DNA of 64,000 nucleotides, taken from the NCBI GenBank assembly GCA_020740775.1, contig JAHEWK010000021.1, positions 682,001 through 746,000 of the forward strand. Reading direction: 5' to 3'. The stretch's first letter is position 1; every line of letters starts with the position of its first letter. A model generated the notes under the pieces. That model saw nothing but the letters and a program-made list of their open reading frames with translations. It had not been told where the DNA came from and made no database searches. This DNA is from Ilyonectria destructans (taxonomy: Eukaryota; Ascomycota; Sordariomycetes; Hypocreales; Nectriaceae). Both the position numbers and the translations under genes were made by a program. Below, one piece after another: positions 32,646 through 43,212 of this stretch.

Positions 32646-35600
32646 TAGCGGAGCTGGACCAGCACCTCTGCTTCTTTCCTCTTCAGCAGGTCATATAGAG
32701 TACGGGTATGCTTGCCAGGTAGTGCCGTGTCTATTATCTTCGAGTATTTCCCGATTCTTCCCGGCGGTGTCGTTGGTTGCCGCTGCTTGGTTATGGCTAG
32801 TCTTATCCTCGTGGATCTTGCTTGATACGGCGGTATATCCGGTCTGCATTCAGTTTCAGTGGCCTTCCGGGCTGCTGCTTTGGCTTTTGGTCCTAGTGCG
32901 AAGTCTTCCTCTCCTGCTGGAACCCACATCATCTGGAGAGAGTTGCCCTCGTCTTCAAGACGGTTGACATGCTTGTAGATTTGCCGAATGGTCTGTTGAC
33001 CGGACTGTTGTCGCGGCCGCCGTATGGCTTCTAGTGCGGAGCGGTTGCTCGTCATGACGATGATATTCCGTCGACGGAGTCCGAATGGCATGCATCTCAG
33101 GGCCATCTCTATAGCTCCCAGCTCGGCTATGTATGGGTTCAGCTCCTCCCTCGACCCGAGAGTGATGGAGTAGCTGGTCACTACCTCGTCAGCATTGTTG
33201 ATCGCCGTATCTCGTACGACACCTCCCATGCCTACCATGCCCCTTCTCTGTGAGGAGCAGGTGGCAATGACTATGCCGTCCACCCTATTTGCTGCTTCCA
33301 CCGCTCTCTCCCGGTCAGGGTCGCACGACACCAGGATACGGTCTCGCCATGGCGGTAGCGCGTATTCTCGAATGATCTCCATTCGTTCAGTGGCTGTCTC
33401 CTCTTGTATCTGAGCAATCCTCTGCATCGGCGATACGAATCGGCGACACACTTTCGCCTTCAGCGTCGCCAACGGGTGTGTCCTGGGTGGGGTCCGGAGG
33501 TTGATCCAAAACCTTGTTGCTGCTTGCGCATGCCGTTCTTGCACCGGTTGGATGCTAGCTTCGGCCTCTGCCACCGCCGTTGCGACGGTCCGGAAAGCTC
33601 CCGTGATCGCCTGTGCTCCGACCATCTGTGCCTTGTCCAGCCAAGCAGCTTCTCTAATGCCACATGAGTGCGCCCACACGCTGGACGCATAGTCCATGGT
33701 GGGAGCCACTGTTGCTACGAACCGTTGTCTCGCCGTCCGCGGTGATAGCATCTTCAGTCTTCTCAGACACATAGCAGCCGAGAGCCCCTTTGCGGCAGCT
33801 CTAGCTATGTGTTCCTTGTATCGTAGTTTCGCGTCCATGACCACTCCCAGGATCTTGGCGCTCGCCTTGGGCTTGACTACTTTTCCTTTGATCATGAACG
33901 GTTTGTCGCTGGTACGCGCGGCGTTTCGCGTGAAATGCACGATGGCCGTTTTGTCTCCGTTGAACGTCGCACCGCTCCGTCTTTCCCAGCCCAGTGCTTC
34001 GTCTATAATTGATTGGATGCCGGCTCGATTCTCCTCCGCTGTTGGTCCCACTACCCAGGCTGAGTAGTCGTCCACGAATGCCATCGAACCACCTTTTGCG
34101 TTGATTCTTCTCTGCACTAAATCTGCATTGAAGAACAAGAACAACACCGACGACAGCGGTGATCCTTGCGGGAGACCTGCCTGTGGCAACTCCCGTAGCT
34201 GTGACGTGTGCCCATTTACCACCACGGTGGCCATTCGTTCAGAGCAAAAGGCGTCAATCCATCTCACCAGTCCACCAGGTATGCCTCTCGCCTTCAGCCT
34301 CTCCAGTAGTCGTTCTTTGAACACTCCATTGTAAGCGCCTTTGACGTCGAAACTGATTAGACTGAGCACCCTGCCGGCCCTCCATGCCTTATAGATCTGC
34401 TCCTGCAGCAGTATCAGTGCTTGTTCGGCTGACCTTCGCTTCCTTGCCCCGAAGTGGTTTGCGGGCAGCAGTCCATAGCTCTCCACAACATAGGATATCC
34501 GCTCTGCAACGACTGCCTCGAGTATCTTGCCCAGTGTTGACAGCAGCGATATCGGTCTCCATGCCTTGGCCACTGTGTAGTCTCCCTTGTCTGCTTTCTT
34601 TAGCGGGATGATCTTCGCACTCCTCCATTGGTGGGGTACCACACCATCCCTGAGGGATGAGTCGAAGAGGTGCAAGACGCGGTATCTAACCACTGGCCAA
34701 AGCTGTTTCCACACCATTGCTGGCAGACCATCCTCTCCAGGCGCTTTCCAAGGTTTCGCTGCTAGCACTTTTCCTTCAACTTCCTCCATGGTGAGGTCTG
34801 GCATGTGCACTTCCCTCCGTTGCGGTCGGTCACCTTCATCTTCAATCCTGGCCGGCAACGGCGGGAAGAACGTGCTAAACAGCTCCTCTGCCTGCTCCAC
34901 CCTATCTTTCGTGGTGGAACCGTCTTGCCTCTTCAAAGGGGGTACCCTGTTGTTCATGATGTCTTTTCCAGGTTTCAAGTATTTGGCCGCCTTCCATATG
35001 TTGACATCTTCTGCCAGGAAATCGTCCCAGTGCAGTTTCTTCTGTTTCCGGATGGCATCATGGTACTCCTTGGATGCTTCCTTGGCCCGTCTTTCCAGGT
35101 CGTGCCTCGTCTGACCTGCTCGCCGCTGTACCCTGGCCTGATTCCGCCAGAACGTATACACCTGCCGAAGTCTTGTCAAATCCTTCGTCCACCAGCGCTT
35201 CGCGTACGGTACTGGTTGTGCTCGGGGCGTCAGCTCGTGGATCGCCTCGAGGATAACCCTCATTAACTGGTCTGTCTGTTCCTGCACGCCGACAGTCCAG
35301 GGAAGCTCTCGGAGATTGTCCTCCACCCTGGTTCTGATTGTTGTCCATGGTGCATTCTTGAACAACAGTCTTTCCGCGGCAATCCGATCAGGCCTCGCGA
35401 GATCGAACGTCGTTTGGATCGCCCGGTGGTCCGATCCGTGTTCTGTCGGGTGTATGGAGCACGTCACCATTTCGTCTGCCACTTCCGCCGTCGCCAGCAC
35501 CAGGTCGATTGTGCTTTCCTTGTCGGGGCCTTGCCATGTCTTTGTGCCTCTCGGGAGAAGGCTGCAAAGACCGTGTTCGTTCATGAGGTCGATGATCGAT

Positions 35601-36118
35601 TCGGCCTCGCTTTGCCTTGCCAATGGCACGTCGTCTCCTCCCCATAGCCGGTCGTGCTGGTTAAAATCTCCTGCCAGTAAGACGTCCACCACCATCCCTG
35701 TCCTGCTCCTGAGGTCGAGGATCACCTGGTGCAGGGTATGGCATGTGTGTCGAAGAGTCTGAGGCTTGCCCCCCGGCACGTACACTGACACGACCAACAC
35801 TATTCGGTCCGGAAGTCGTATGGTTGCTGCTGTCAAGTCCGGGGACTGTATTGGTACTTGCTCGGCCTCCAAATCCCTATTCACCCACAACATGCTCCGG
35901 ATTGGCCATCTGCCATCTCTCCAAATTGTGGGAACCATTTTGATCCATTTGGGGTGTCCCATGGGGACTGTGAGAAGTTTGCCGTCAATTTTCCGTGCCT
36001 GTGGTTCTTGGATCGCTATAACTGCAAAATCTTGGAGTCGCTTATCGTTCATTAGGCTTTCATGTACCATATCCTGTTTTCTCACATTCAGTTGGATTAC
36101 CTGAAACATCCTACTCAT
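32646..36118 (-). CDS. LINE ORF2: endonuclease, reverse transcriptase, RNase H
   Basis: Starts at ATG 36118 (MSRMFQVIQLNVRKQDM), overlapping the ORF1 stop in ATGAGTAG. The apurinic-type endonuclease has AIQEPQA, LLAGDFNQHD and HPTEHGSDHRAI. The reverse transcriptase has SFDVKGAYNGV, GLPQGSPLSSVLF and the catalytic FVDDYSAWV. An RNase H region follows, with VDGIVIAT and YIAELGAIEMAL. The third acidic position reads MTSNRSALEAI, with Ser where Asp is usual. No stop or frameshift occurs over 1150 codons, so the copy is young. The reading frame runs a few codons into the inserted TIR element and stops at 32621. The usual C-terminal cysteine motif is absent. Confidence 0.9.
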
Positions 36119-37421
36119 GCCGGGTAGGATAGAATTTCGGGCAGCTTCTGCTGAACGACTCGTGCGGTCCACCACAGGGCACACACTTGGGTACCTGCGT
36201 CTGGCACTCACTATGATGATGGCCTTCGGCGGCGCATCTCGCACATACCCGATTCTTGCTGCACGAGAAGGCCTTATGGCCAAGCTCCTGGCAGTTGTAG
36301 CATTGTATCGGTCCGGTTCTCCGCTCGAACGCGTTGGTGTATGCCGATTCACCGGCTGCAAGGAAGTAGCGTTCCTGTAGGAGTCTCCTAGCATCGCTGT
36401 TTTTGGTAAGGTATGCCACCATGGATCCATACGCCTTTGCGCTGTCCTTTCGGCTCAACCAGGCGATCTTTGCAATTTGGATTTCGTTCTCTTGGCTCAA
36501 GGCTTCCATTGCTCCAGGGAGGACCTTGCCTTCCTGGTCAAGGACGGCGGTACGGTTCACATTGTCAACTTTGACGGGGTACAGTTGGTCTCGGAGCACC
36601 CTCGTGCCTGGGGCCTTCTTGGCCTCGATGATCATCTTGATCCTCTTCAATTCTTCCTCATTCCTACCGATGATCCTCAGGCGCTTGGTATTTCGTCCAT
36701 CTCTGGTTACCGCAACACATCGCCAGCTAGGTTGGTCGCTGGATGCTCGCATTTCCTGTTCAATGGTCCTGCGAATGACTGCTGGTGCAGTATCTCCAAT
36801 ATGATCCTCGGGCACCCTAGATGTGTCTACTGTGCAGAACATCGGTTCCGGGGTTGCTGATCGGACCGTGGATGGGCTTTGAGTGGTGATACTAGCAGGC
36901 GTCATTCTAGCAGCATCTGCATATGTCTGACCAGGCGACCTTGCTGCATGAGCATTGTTTAAGGTGTCCAGTTGTAGCCGGGTCTGCTCCAACTCGCTGC
37001 AAACCTGGGTAAGCTGCTCTCGGACTTGAGATAATTCTTGTGCCATCTGGGCCGTGGTCCTAGTGACTTCTTCAGCCATGCGGTCGCTAAGTTTTGTAAA
37101 CTCGAGCTGAAACTCTGCCTTCATCGTTGCCATTCTCTTATTGAAGTCTTGTTCTAGGAGTCGTTCCAGACCCTGGATTGCCTCCGTCATGCTGCCAGCT
37201 GCCTTAGGCGTGGTCCTTTTCTTAGTTCTGGTGTGACTCAGAGCTTCCTCACTGCTCTCCTCCTCCTGCCATTCCATATCACCATTTTGCTGTTCGGATT
37301 CCAATGCCCTCGTCGTTCTGGTCCTTTTACGCAGGGGACGATGATATCCCCCGCCCGGAACATCCGGTTCGCCTTCCATGACGACAATGACGTCTGAAGC
37401 GGGGTTCGCAACACCAGACAT
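36111..37421 (-). CDS. LINE ORF1: gag-like RNA-binding protein
   Basis: 436 residues from ATG (MSGVANPASDVIVVMEGEPD). A basic N-terminal third with a bipartite nuclear-type signal (RTKKRTTPKA) precedes a coiled coil (about residues 80-165, ITKLSDRMAEEV-type heptads). Three zinc knuckles close the protein: CYNCQELGHKAFSC, CARCAAEGHHHSEC and CVPCGGPHESFSRSC. This is the layout of Tad-type ORF1 proteins, which coat the LINE RNA. The stop overlaps the ORF2 start by eight bases, suggesting termination-reinitiation. The ORF is intact. Confidence 0.9.
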   Translation of the reverse strand: MSGVANPASDVIVVMEGEPDVPGGGYHRPLRKRTRTTRALESEQQNGDMEWQEEESSEEALSHTRTKKRTTPKAAGSMTEAIQGLERLLEQDFNKRMATMKAEFQLEFTKLSDRMAEEVTRTTAQMAQELSQVREQLTQVCSELEQTRLQLDTLNNAHAARSPGQTYADAARMTPASITTQSPSTVRSATPEPMFCTVDTSRVPEDHIGDTAPAVIRRTIEQEMRASSDQPSWRCVAVTRDGRNTKRLRIIGRNEEELKRIKMIIEAKKAPGTRVLRDQLYPVKVDNVNRTAVLDQEGKVLPGAMEALSQENEIQIAKIAWLSRKDSAKAYGSMVAYLTKNSDARRLLQERYFLAAGESAYTNAFERRTGPIQCYNCQELGHKAFSCSKNRVCARCAAEGHHHSECQTQVPKCVPCGGPHESFSRSCPKFYPTRHE

Positions 37422-37859
37422 CCGCCAAAGGCCTGAATCTCCGCCAAGCGGTTACCGGGTATTTCAAAAGTTATAAAGAAGATAAATAATGAGATTTCGA
37501 GAAGTGTCGACTCCCAAAGGGCGAAATCCTCAATGTGTCCAGTTCCGGATTCGGTCCCGGAGGTCTCTGGAGCTTGACAAGTTGTGGCCAACAATTGAAG
37601 GCTTACATAATACTCACGCCTACGCGTGACCACGTAAAATCGCGCCTAGGCGTGAACCTATGGGGCGCCGGTTGAGGTTGCTTGATTACGTAACAAGCAA
37701 CCACGAGTAAGGCCTCCCCCGACCAACCAAAAGCAAGCCTTTTTGGCTTACTCGAGTCAACTTCAAGTTACTCGACTAGGTTACCGAATCGGGTAAGCTG
37801 CCAAGGGTGTCTAACCTTAAGAGGGCAAGCTATACCAGCGGCGCACCCTGATTGGTCCA
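37422..37859. other. LINE 5' region and junction with hAT-2
   Basis: LINE leader up to about 37650, then sequence with hAT-2-like subterminal repeats (CTTACTCGAGTCAAC, TTACTCGACTAGG). The exact junction and the LINE target duplication were not found. Confidence 0.45.
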
Positions 37860-38788
37860 TTCTTTGCATGAAATGAGTTCGCCCAGAAGGATCTCCTTTT
37901 CTTTCTCAAAACTTTCCGCAAAGCCAAGGTTGCCGATTTGGCCCAGTGATCCTACCATCTTATATATGTCTTCGCATCCATTCTTCAGGTCTCATGGAAG
38001 GCTCGAAGAAACCACCCCTCCTAGGACTTCTTCTGAGTCGCTCGGTCCCTCCCGGTCGAGCACTCCTGGCTCCGCCTCAAGTCGAACACCCTGACGTGGT
38101 GTCGACATACTATTCCCATGCTATCGACGCTGCTCGCCTCAAGCTTGAAGAGTATTTTGGCCTCACAGATGCAACTCCTGCATACCGATGTGCGGTTGCC
38201 TTGCATCCAGCGAATAAGTTTACATACTTTGAGGTTGAATGGAGCCACAACAAGCAATGGATAAGTGCGGTAAAGAGGGTGGTACAGGAGGTGTTCGCAC
38301 AGTACGAGGCAGCGGCAGCAGACGCTGACCCCAAAGACGGAGCGAGACAGAATAAGGAGCTGGAAGAGTTGGACGAAGAGGTTCTTATGGACTGCAACAC
38401 GACACTTGATCCAATTCAGCAAGCTCGTAAGCGACGCCAGAGGCTCGCTGCTGCTGTGGGGTCGGCCGCACGAACAAAGAAGCGGGCAAGGCTGACGTCT
38501 TAACTGGATGAGTTCATGGCTAGGACAAATAAGGCAGACTTAGACGTTGAGGATCCTCTGGAATGGTGGGTTCGTCATGCATCCGACTACCCCGTGCTGT
38601 CCAGGATGGCGTTTGACTTGTTCAGTTGTCCAGCAATGAGCGCGGAGTGCGAGCGTGTCTTTTCACAGACGAAGAAGGTGATTACAGATGAACGGAACCG
38701 GCTCAGTTCGGACACTGTGGCGGCGATAGAATGCCAGAAGCACCTGCTTCGAAGCGGCATGTTAACACAGATCTACGGGCAGCAGTAG
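37860..38788 (+). pseudogene. hAT-2 transposase, C-terminal half
   Basis: The frame from about 38090 reads YYSHAIDAARLKLEEYFGLT, then YRCAVALHPANKFTYFEVEW. After a stop at 38501 the same kind of protein continues with DPLEWWVRHASDYPVLSRMA and MSAECERVFSQTKKVITDE, the hATC dimerisation region, ending at 38788. The BED finger and the first catalytic part are missing. It belongs to the hAT copy whose ends are at 29014 and 38949. Confidence 0.75.
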
Positions 38789-38980
38789 AAAGAGAAAGCA
38801 TAAGGTAGACGGTATTCGGTCGAGTAATGTCAACCAACCAAGTAAAGTAAGGCACTTTCGTCGAGTAAACCAAGTCAAGCAAGTGGGTATCACCAACCAA
38901 GTCAAGTAAGGGGTCCGATTTTTGCTTTACTTGGTTGATGGACACACTGGCCGAGGGGGGAAATAAGCTTGGTTAGTACC

Positions 38981-39153
38981 TGTCAGATACGTCAGAGGCG
39001 AAAGTTGCCATCTATCGCCACCTATTGCCACGAGGCTTAGCAATCAGCTTCTAGCTGATTCTATACAGAAGAGAAAGGGTATATAAAGCTTGCCCTAAAA
39101 CCTCAAGAGATAAAGAGAGAATACAAAAAGAATTTTCACCCTAATATTTGACA
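38981..39153. mobile_element. Solo LTR, family B, with 5-bp target duplication
   Basis: 173 bp beginning TGTCAGATACG and ending TATTTGACA, flanked by direct GTACC (38976-38980 and 39154-39158). It contains GGGTATATAAAGC, a TATA-like promoter typical of LTRs. No internal retrotransposon sequence is left. It lies 80 bp from the stop codon of the secreted-protein gene. Confidence 0.85.
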
Positions 39154-39234
39154 GTACCGTAACATAAACATAAACCAGTCCCAACCCAGGTTTATTAGTT
39201 AGCTAACCCGTACCGTCACAGGCCCAGCGTCTGT

Positions 39235-39671
39235 TCACACAAAACATTCGGGGTCGACGTCGGGGCTGACCACCCCAGATCCGTCCTGGCAAAAGCCGCC
39301 GCCATCACAAAAGCCCGCACCGCCGGCACAAGGCCCGCCTTGGTTGATATTACCCCCATTGTCACCACCGTTGCCACCATTGCCATCATTGCTATCATTG
39401 TCACCGTTAGCATTATTTCCTGCTCCACCTCGTCCACCTCCACCGCCCCTAGTAGCGCCTCCACCAACACATTCAGGGTCAACGTTGGGGCTGACCACCC
39501 CGGACCCGTCCTGGCAACGGCCACTGCCATCGCAAAAGCCTGCACCACCGGCACAGGACTGTGCGGTTACTGCCGAAGTGTAAGCCTCAGAATGAGAAAT
39601 CAAGGGAGCAGGGTTGACGGAAACATACCAAGGCTGGCCAAGACGGCGAAGACGGAGATTGACAACTTCAT
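39235..39671 (-). CDS. Small secreted cysteine-rich protein with two repeats
   Basis: Exon 1 (39671-39629) and exon 2 (39569-39235), joined over a 59-nt GT-AG intron, encode 125 residues. The first 17, MKLSISVFAVLASLVTA, form a clear signal peptide. The mature protein has two nearly identical modules, CAGGAGFCDGSGRCQDGSG...DPEC and CAGGAGFCDGGGFCQDGSG...DPEC, each C-X6-C-X5-C-X14-C. A Gly/Asn/Asp-rich linker of about 45 residues joins them. Eight cysteines suggest disulfide-stabilised modules. Small size, secretion and a transposon-rich setting are like fungal effector candidates, but no known family is recognised and no activity is implied. Confidence 0.8.
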
Positions 39672-40157
39672 GGTGAGAGAATTTGGTGATGGGCTAGTCT
39701 TTCCGGTAGGTTAGACGTACACGTAAAAACGTAATTGATATGATGGGCGAGTGAACGTAAGGAGGACTGTAAAAAGCGATAGCGAGCTAGCCGTACCAGA
39801 CGAATTAGCGGATTAGAGAGTATGGGCGATGAGAAGCGATGAGAATGTAGTGACTTAGAAGCACTCAATAGGTATGCGAGAACGATGACTGATATTTATT
39901 ATGGGACGATAGACTGTTATCGCAACATAAAAGACAGGGGGTACTTAGCTTCGTCTCCCATATGTCATCGAGGGGTTTCTATGAGACAAACTTCCGGCAG
40001 CTTCGACACACGTAGTGAAACCTGAATATGTAACTCTAACTCAGTCTCTATTTATGGATAATGTTTCAAGCTATCTACTTTAGTCTACTTCCTGCTTTCT
40101 CTATGAGAGTATGCAAGGTGACTCTGATAATTAATGAATAATGCTAAGGACAGTAAC
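39672..40157. other. Upstream region of the secreted-protein gene
   Basis: No ORF of note. It probably holds the promoter of the secreted-protein gene. Confidence 0.5.
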
Positions 40158-40215
40158 GTACATGATAAGCGAGCGACTCAGAGAAGCGAGCGACTCACTA
40201 AACCACACCCTCGTC
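40158..40215. repeat. pogo-like end with doubled GCGAGCGACTCA motif
   Basis: AAGCGAGCGACTCA occurs twice, 17-18 bp apart, close to a TA, followed by CTAAACCACA. The wording resembles the inner part of the pogo-type end at 62954-62991. It is a plausible left end for the transposase pseudogene at 40303-41190. Confidence 0.4.
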
Positions 40216-40302
40216 AGTAAATATCATAATAAAACAATCACAACGCCCAAAATCAATTAAAATCAATCACTATACTCTTCTTTAGATGCCTCTACATATA
40301 TT

Positions 40303-41190
40303 TTACATGTGCGCCGGAGTCGTGTTTTTTTTTGCCCTGCGCCGCCGGCTAAGTGTCGCATTTGCCTCCCGAAGGTCCTTGTTCTCAGCCTTCAATAATG
40401 CCATCTGGTGCATTATTCCTCGCGCCTCCTTCGCAAATTGATCTATAGAGCTAGAATAGCTATTGGAGAGCTGCCTGATAACAGCTGATTCGAGTTTTAA
40501 TAATATCGGTTTGTGAAGTAGCCTCAATTGGGTTGTTCGGAGTCTTTGGAACTTGAAATACTGGAAAGAATTCGGCCTTTGTAATACGGGTAATTCGGGC
40601 CTTCATCATATCCTCAATTTGTCGACTGTAGGCCTGCTTGAGCGGGCCAAAGCAGCCAACATCAAGTGGCTGGAGGATATGAGATGAATGCGGCGGCATA
40701 CAGAGAGTAAAATCTTATTCTCCTTGCAGAAGAGCTCGAATCCAGTTGAATAATGACTTCATGTCCATCTAGGATAAGGAGACGATAAGAGCCAGAAGAA
40801 TGCGACTTTGAGTGCTTATCGAAGTGCTGGATCCATTCTAGGTCTCTCTCATTTATTGTCCAGTCGTTATCTGAAGTTGCAATAACCCAGTCTTGCAGGA
40901 AGGACCTTTCATCATACCAGGCTGCTTGGTGATATTGACCTGCAACAATGACGAACGGCGGGATCGCCCACCCCTTTGGAATTAACGCCCTGGATTACAG
41001 TAACCCACTTCCTATTTCCTGGTTGGGCCATTTTCGGTCTTCCACGTCGTTCGGCGCTCTATACGGTATCGAAACAAGCTTTTGCCCCTGAACCTAGGTC
41101 TCAACACTCCATCGATAACCGATGTTGGAGTCGAGGTGGGTGGGCCACATTTCAGAGGCCCATCGGCCAAAGCATAAGATAGATTAAACT
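40303..41190 (-). pseudogene. pogo/Fot-type DDE1 transposase, decayed
   Basis: Read right to left the fragments give RKWVTVIQGVNSKG, then PPFVIVAGQYHQAAWYDERS, DWVIATSDNDWTINERDLEW, YRLLILDGHE and MPPHSSHILQPLDVGCFGPL. The end, ALLKAENKDLREANATLSRR followed by a basic stretch, stops at 40303. This is the order of DDE1 superfamily (pogo/Fot) transposases, with the second Asp in ILDGHE. Several frame changes occur, at about 40500, 40715, 40880 and 40950, so the gene is dead. The N-terminal helix-turn-helix part was not recognised. Confidence 0.8.
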
Positions 41191-41399
41191 TTCGCTTTAG
41201 CCATTTCAAGCTTTTGGTATCCACTTTGAAAGGTAGGGTATCCGGAGACGCTCAATTTAACCCGAGAGTTGCCGGGTGGAAACGATGGCGTGACTTGATT
41301 CGTCGCGCGAGGGTGGCCGCGACACGTGAATTGGTTAGATTCCTCGTTAAGAGCCCGCTTCAGTAGCGAGAAGGTTCCCAAGTTCTGGGATGTGTAATG

Positions 41400-42100
41400 G
41401 AGAAAAGCCCTTTGGCGGATGATAGGGGGTTGGGGAACCAGGGAATCTTCCTAGCTGAAGTTTATTTTCGATATCCTTATCCACTTACGTAGCAACCACC
41501 GACGGCGCTTCAAGTAAAATCTGTGGGCTAAAGTACCCCGCACTTTAGATAACAATCAATGACTGACTACTGCTACTGGTAAGGAGGCATAAGCAACAAG
41601 CGGACATAGTATGGGCTGAAGGAGACAAGGACACAATTTGGGCAAAGTATGGATATATTAGTAAATGTGACCTTTCGGTTTAAGCCGCCGGGCGTAATAT
41701 AAATTGACGGACTACTGCTGCTCATCATTTTCGCTTTACTGACAAAGCACGCTCAGTGCGACACTATGGGATAATTTGCGTACCGTGGTCCAGACCGGTC
41801 GCCAGATACACACCCCGCCAGTTGCCTTTGCCGTCTTGGAAGAGATCTACGTGACCTATTGGATTGGGTAACATTGACGAGCGGACACCTCGCGTCCTTT
41901 CCTCCCAGCCGCTACCTCTACGGCCCTTGTCTCCCTTGCATCTCTACGACGCCAACGGTGACTCAAGCTTATCGCGCTATGATTGCAAGACTTCATGCAG
42001 CAAGTTTGCAGTCGTTCCTTCCGTGTCTGTTTTACATTCGCTCGGTGGAACTTTTGCCGAGCCTTGGTTGCGTGCCGCCATGTTGTGGAGCCCTCGACAA
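41400..42100. other. Intergenic stretch, no gene seen
   Basis: No credible coding frame apart from the one crossing the minisatellite. Confidence 0.5.
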
Positions 42101-42114
42101 GCTCACCCCCCTCC

Positions 42115-42261
42115 CTTCCCGCGGCTCACGACGCCCTTCCCGCGGCTCACAACGCCCTTCCCGCGGCTCACAACGCCCTTCCCGCGGCTCACAACGCCCT
42201 TCCCGCGGCTCACAACGCCCTTCCCGCGGCTCACAACGCCCTTCCCGCGGCTCACAACGCC
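42115..42261. repeat. 21-bp minisatellite, 7 copies
   Basis: Unit CTTCCCGCGGCTCACAACGC plus C, seven copies end to end; the first has one change. The period is a multiple of three, so all plus-strand frames stay open and give seven-residue repeats (for example PSRGSQR). An ORF at 41859-42278 spans it, but nothing else supports a gene. Confidence 0.95.
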
Positions 42262-43212
42262 CTACTACTCGAAAATGAACAGAGGTGAGATGCGATTGCT
42301 GTTAAACTGGCTCAGAAGGTTAGCGTGTCTATTATCTTAACTGGCTTATTATCAGCTTGGGAGTTTGAGGTGTATGATTGAAGACTTTTAACTCTTCCTA
42401 GTTGAGTTGATAAAAGACCGAATATATCTTGGACGCAAATCCAATACAGTAAGAAGCACTTACTATTGAACCTCTAATATAGGGCTGGGAAGTCTTAGAA
42501 AGGTTATATAAGCTATCGGTAATTTATTCTATAGAAAGGTACTAACTTAGAGGTAGAGTTTGATTTAGTATATTCTTTTCTATAGTCTAGACTGTGATAG
42601 CCCATAGTGAAAGAAGATATCAGATTGGAACAGAGAAGCTTCTTATAATAAAGAACAGATACCAGAGGACGACAGGTACTGTGCTACCTTAGCAGGTGAT
42701 CAGGTCATCAACATCAAGGCGTGCAGACTGAGAAAAGGCATCGTAATGGTAGGAGGGTGCTGAGGGCCTCGTAGCAAAAGGTAGTGTTTCCGTGGTGCTT
42801 CGGAGACCTCCGCTTGTACCGCCACCCGAAACAGTCCCAACAACGCTCCTCAGGGGCGCAACACTTGTACAGTGGCTGCGAATGGTTCTAGATTTCAAGC
42901 CCTTCACCTAGCTCATAGCTGCGGCGCAGAGTTGACGCCCCTGCATTCGAACACCACCTTGGGTGAAACTGCGCTAAGTAATGATCGCAGGGGGGGCAAC
43001 TCCATTTGAACCACCATACGTCAACTCCATTTGGATCCCAGTATATAAAATTACAAAGAAAATAAAAGTAAGATGTCAATACATATGCAACTCAGAATAT
43101 CCAGTTTCTACTTATATGCTAGCATATTTGATCGTGAAGTGGGCAGTTTGAATATCAAGTGAAATTTTGAATCTTTACCGTATTCGGTTACATCTACTGC
43201 TATCCGATGCAG
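42262..43212. other. AT-rich intergenic stretch, no gene seen
   Basis: Long AT-rich run (42300-42680) followed by unremarkable sequence. Confidence 0.5.

Larger units (their letters stand above)
29034..37650 (-). mobile_element. Tad-like LINE retrotransposon (split by an integrase element)
   Basis: Two overlapping ORFs on the minus strand (36111-37421 and 32646-36118) are followed, after the inserted element at 29075-32645, by about 40 bp. These end in repeats of CTTAC read on the minus strand (29034-29050), a plausible LINE 3' tail. The 5' boundary is not defined; sequence up to about 37650 has no other explanation. LINEs of this group copy themselves by target-primed reverse transcription. 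The C-terminal zinc-knuckle region usual in fungal Tad elements is not found after RNase H. Confidence 0.75.
29014..38949 (+). mobile_element. hAT-2 remnant enclosing a LINE and an integrase element
   Basis: The left end CAGTGTGTCCAACTACCAAG (29014 on) and the inverted right end CAGTGTGTCCATCAACCAAG (to 38949) match in 18 of 20 positions and have the CAGTG start typical of hAT. Near both ends are repeats of ACCAAGTMAAGTAAGG type. The right part carries the C-terminal transposase fragment at 37860-38788. Everything from about 29034 to about 37.65 kb is a later LINE insertion. No clear 8-bp target duplication flanks the ends (GGACTGGG versus GCCGAGGG), so one flank has been rearranged or the ends come from two copies. 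Confidence 0.6.

Noticed and set aside
33195..36104. Plus-strand ORFs opposite the LINE
   Set aside because: They are mirror frames of the intact minus-strand ORF2.
42115..42261. CRISPR-like regular repeat
   Set aside because: Units abut without spacers; it is a minisatellite in a eukaryotic genome.
41859..42340. Overlapping plus-strand ORFs across the minisatellite
   Set aside because: Three frames are open only because the repeat period is 21; no frame has other support.
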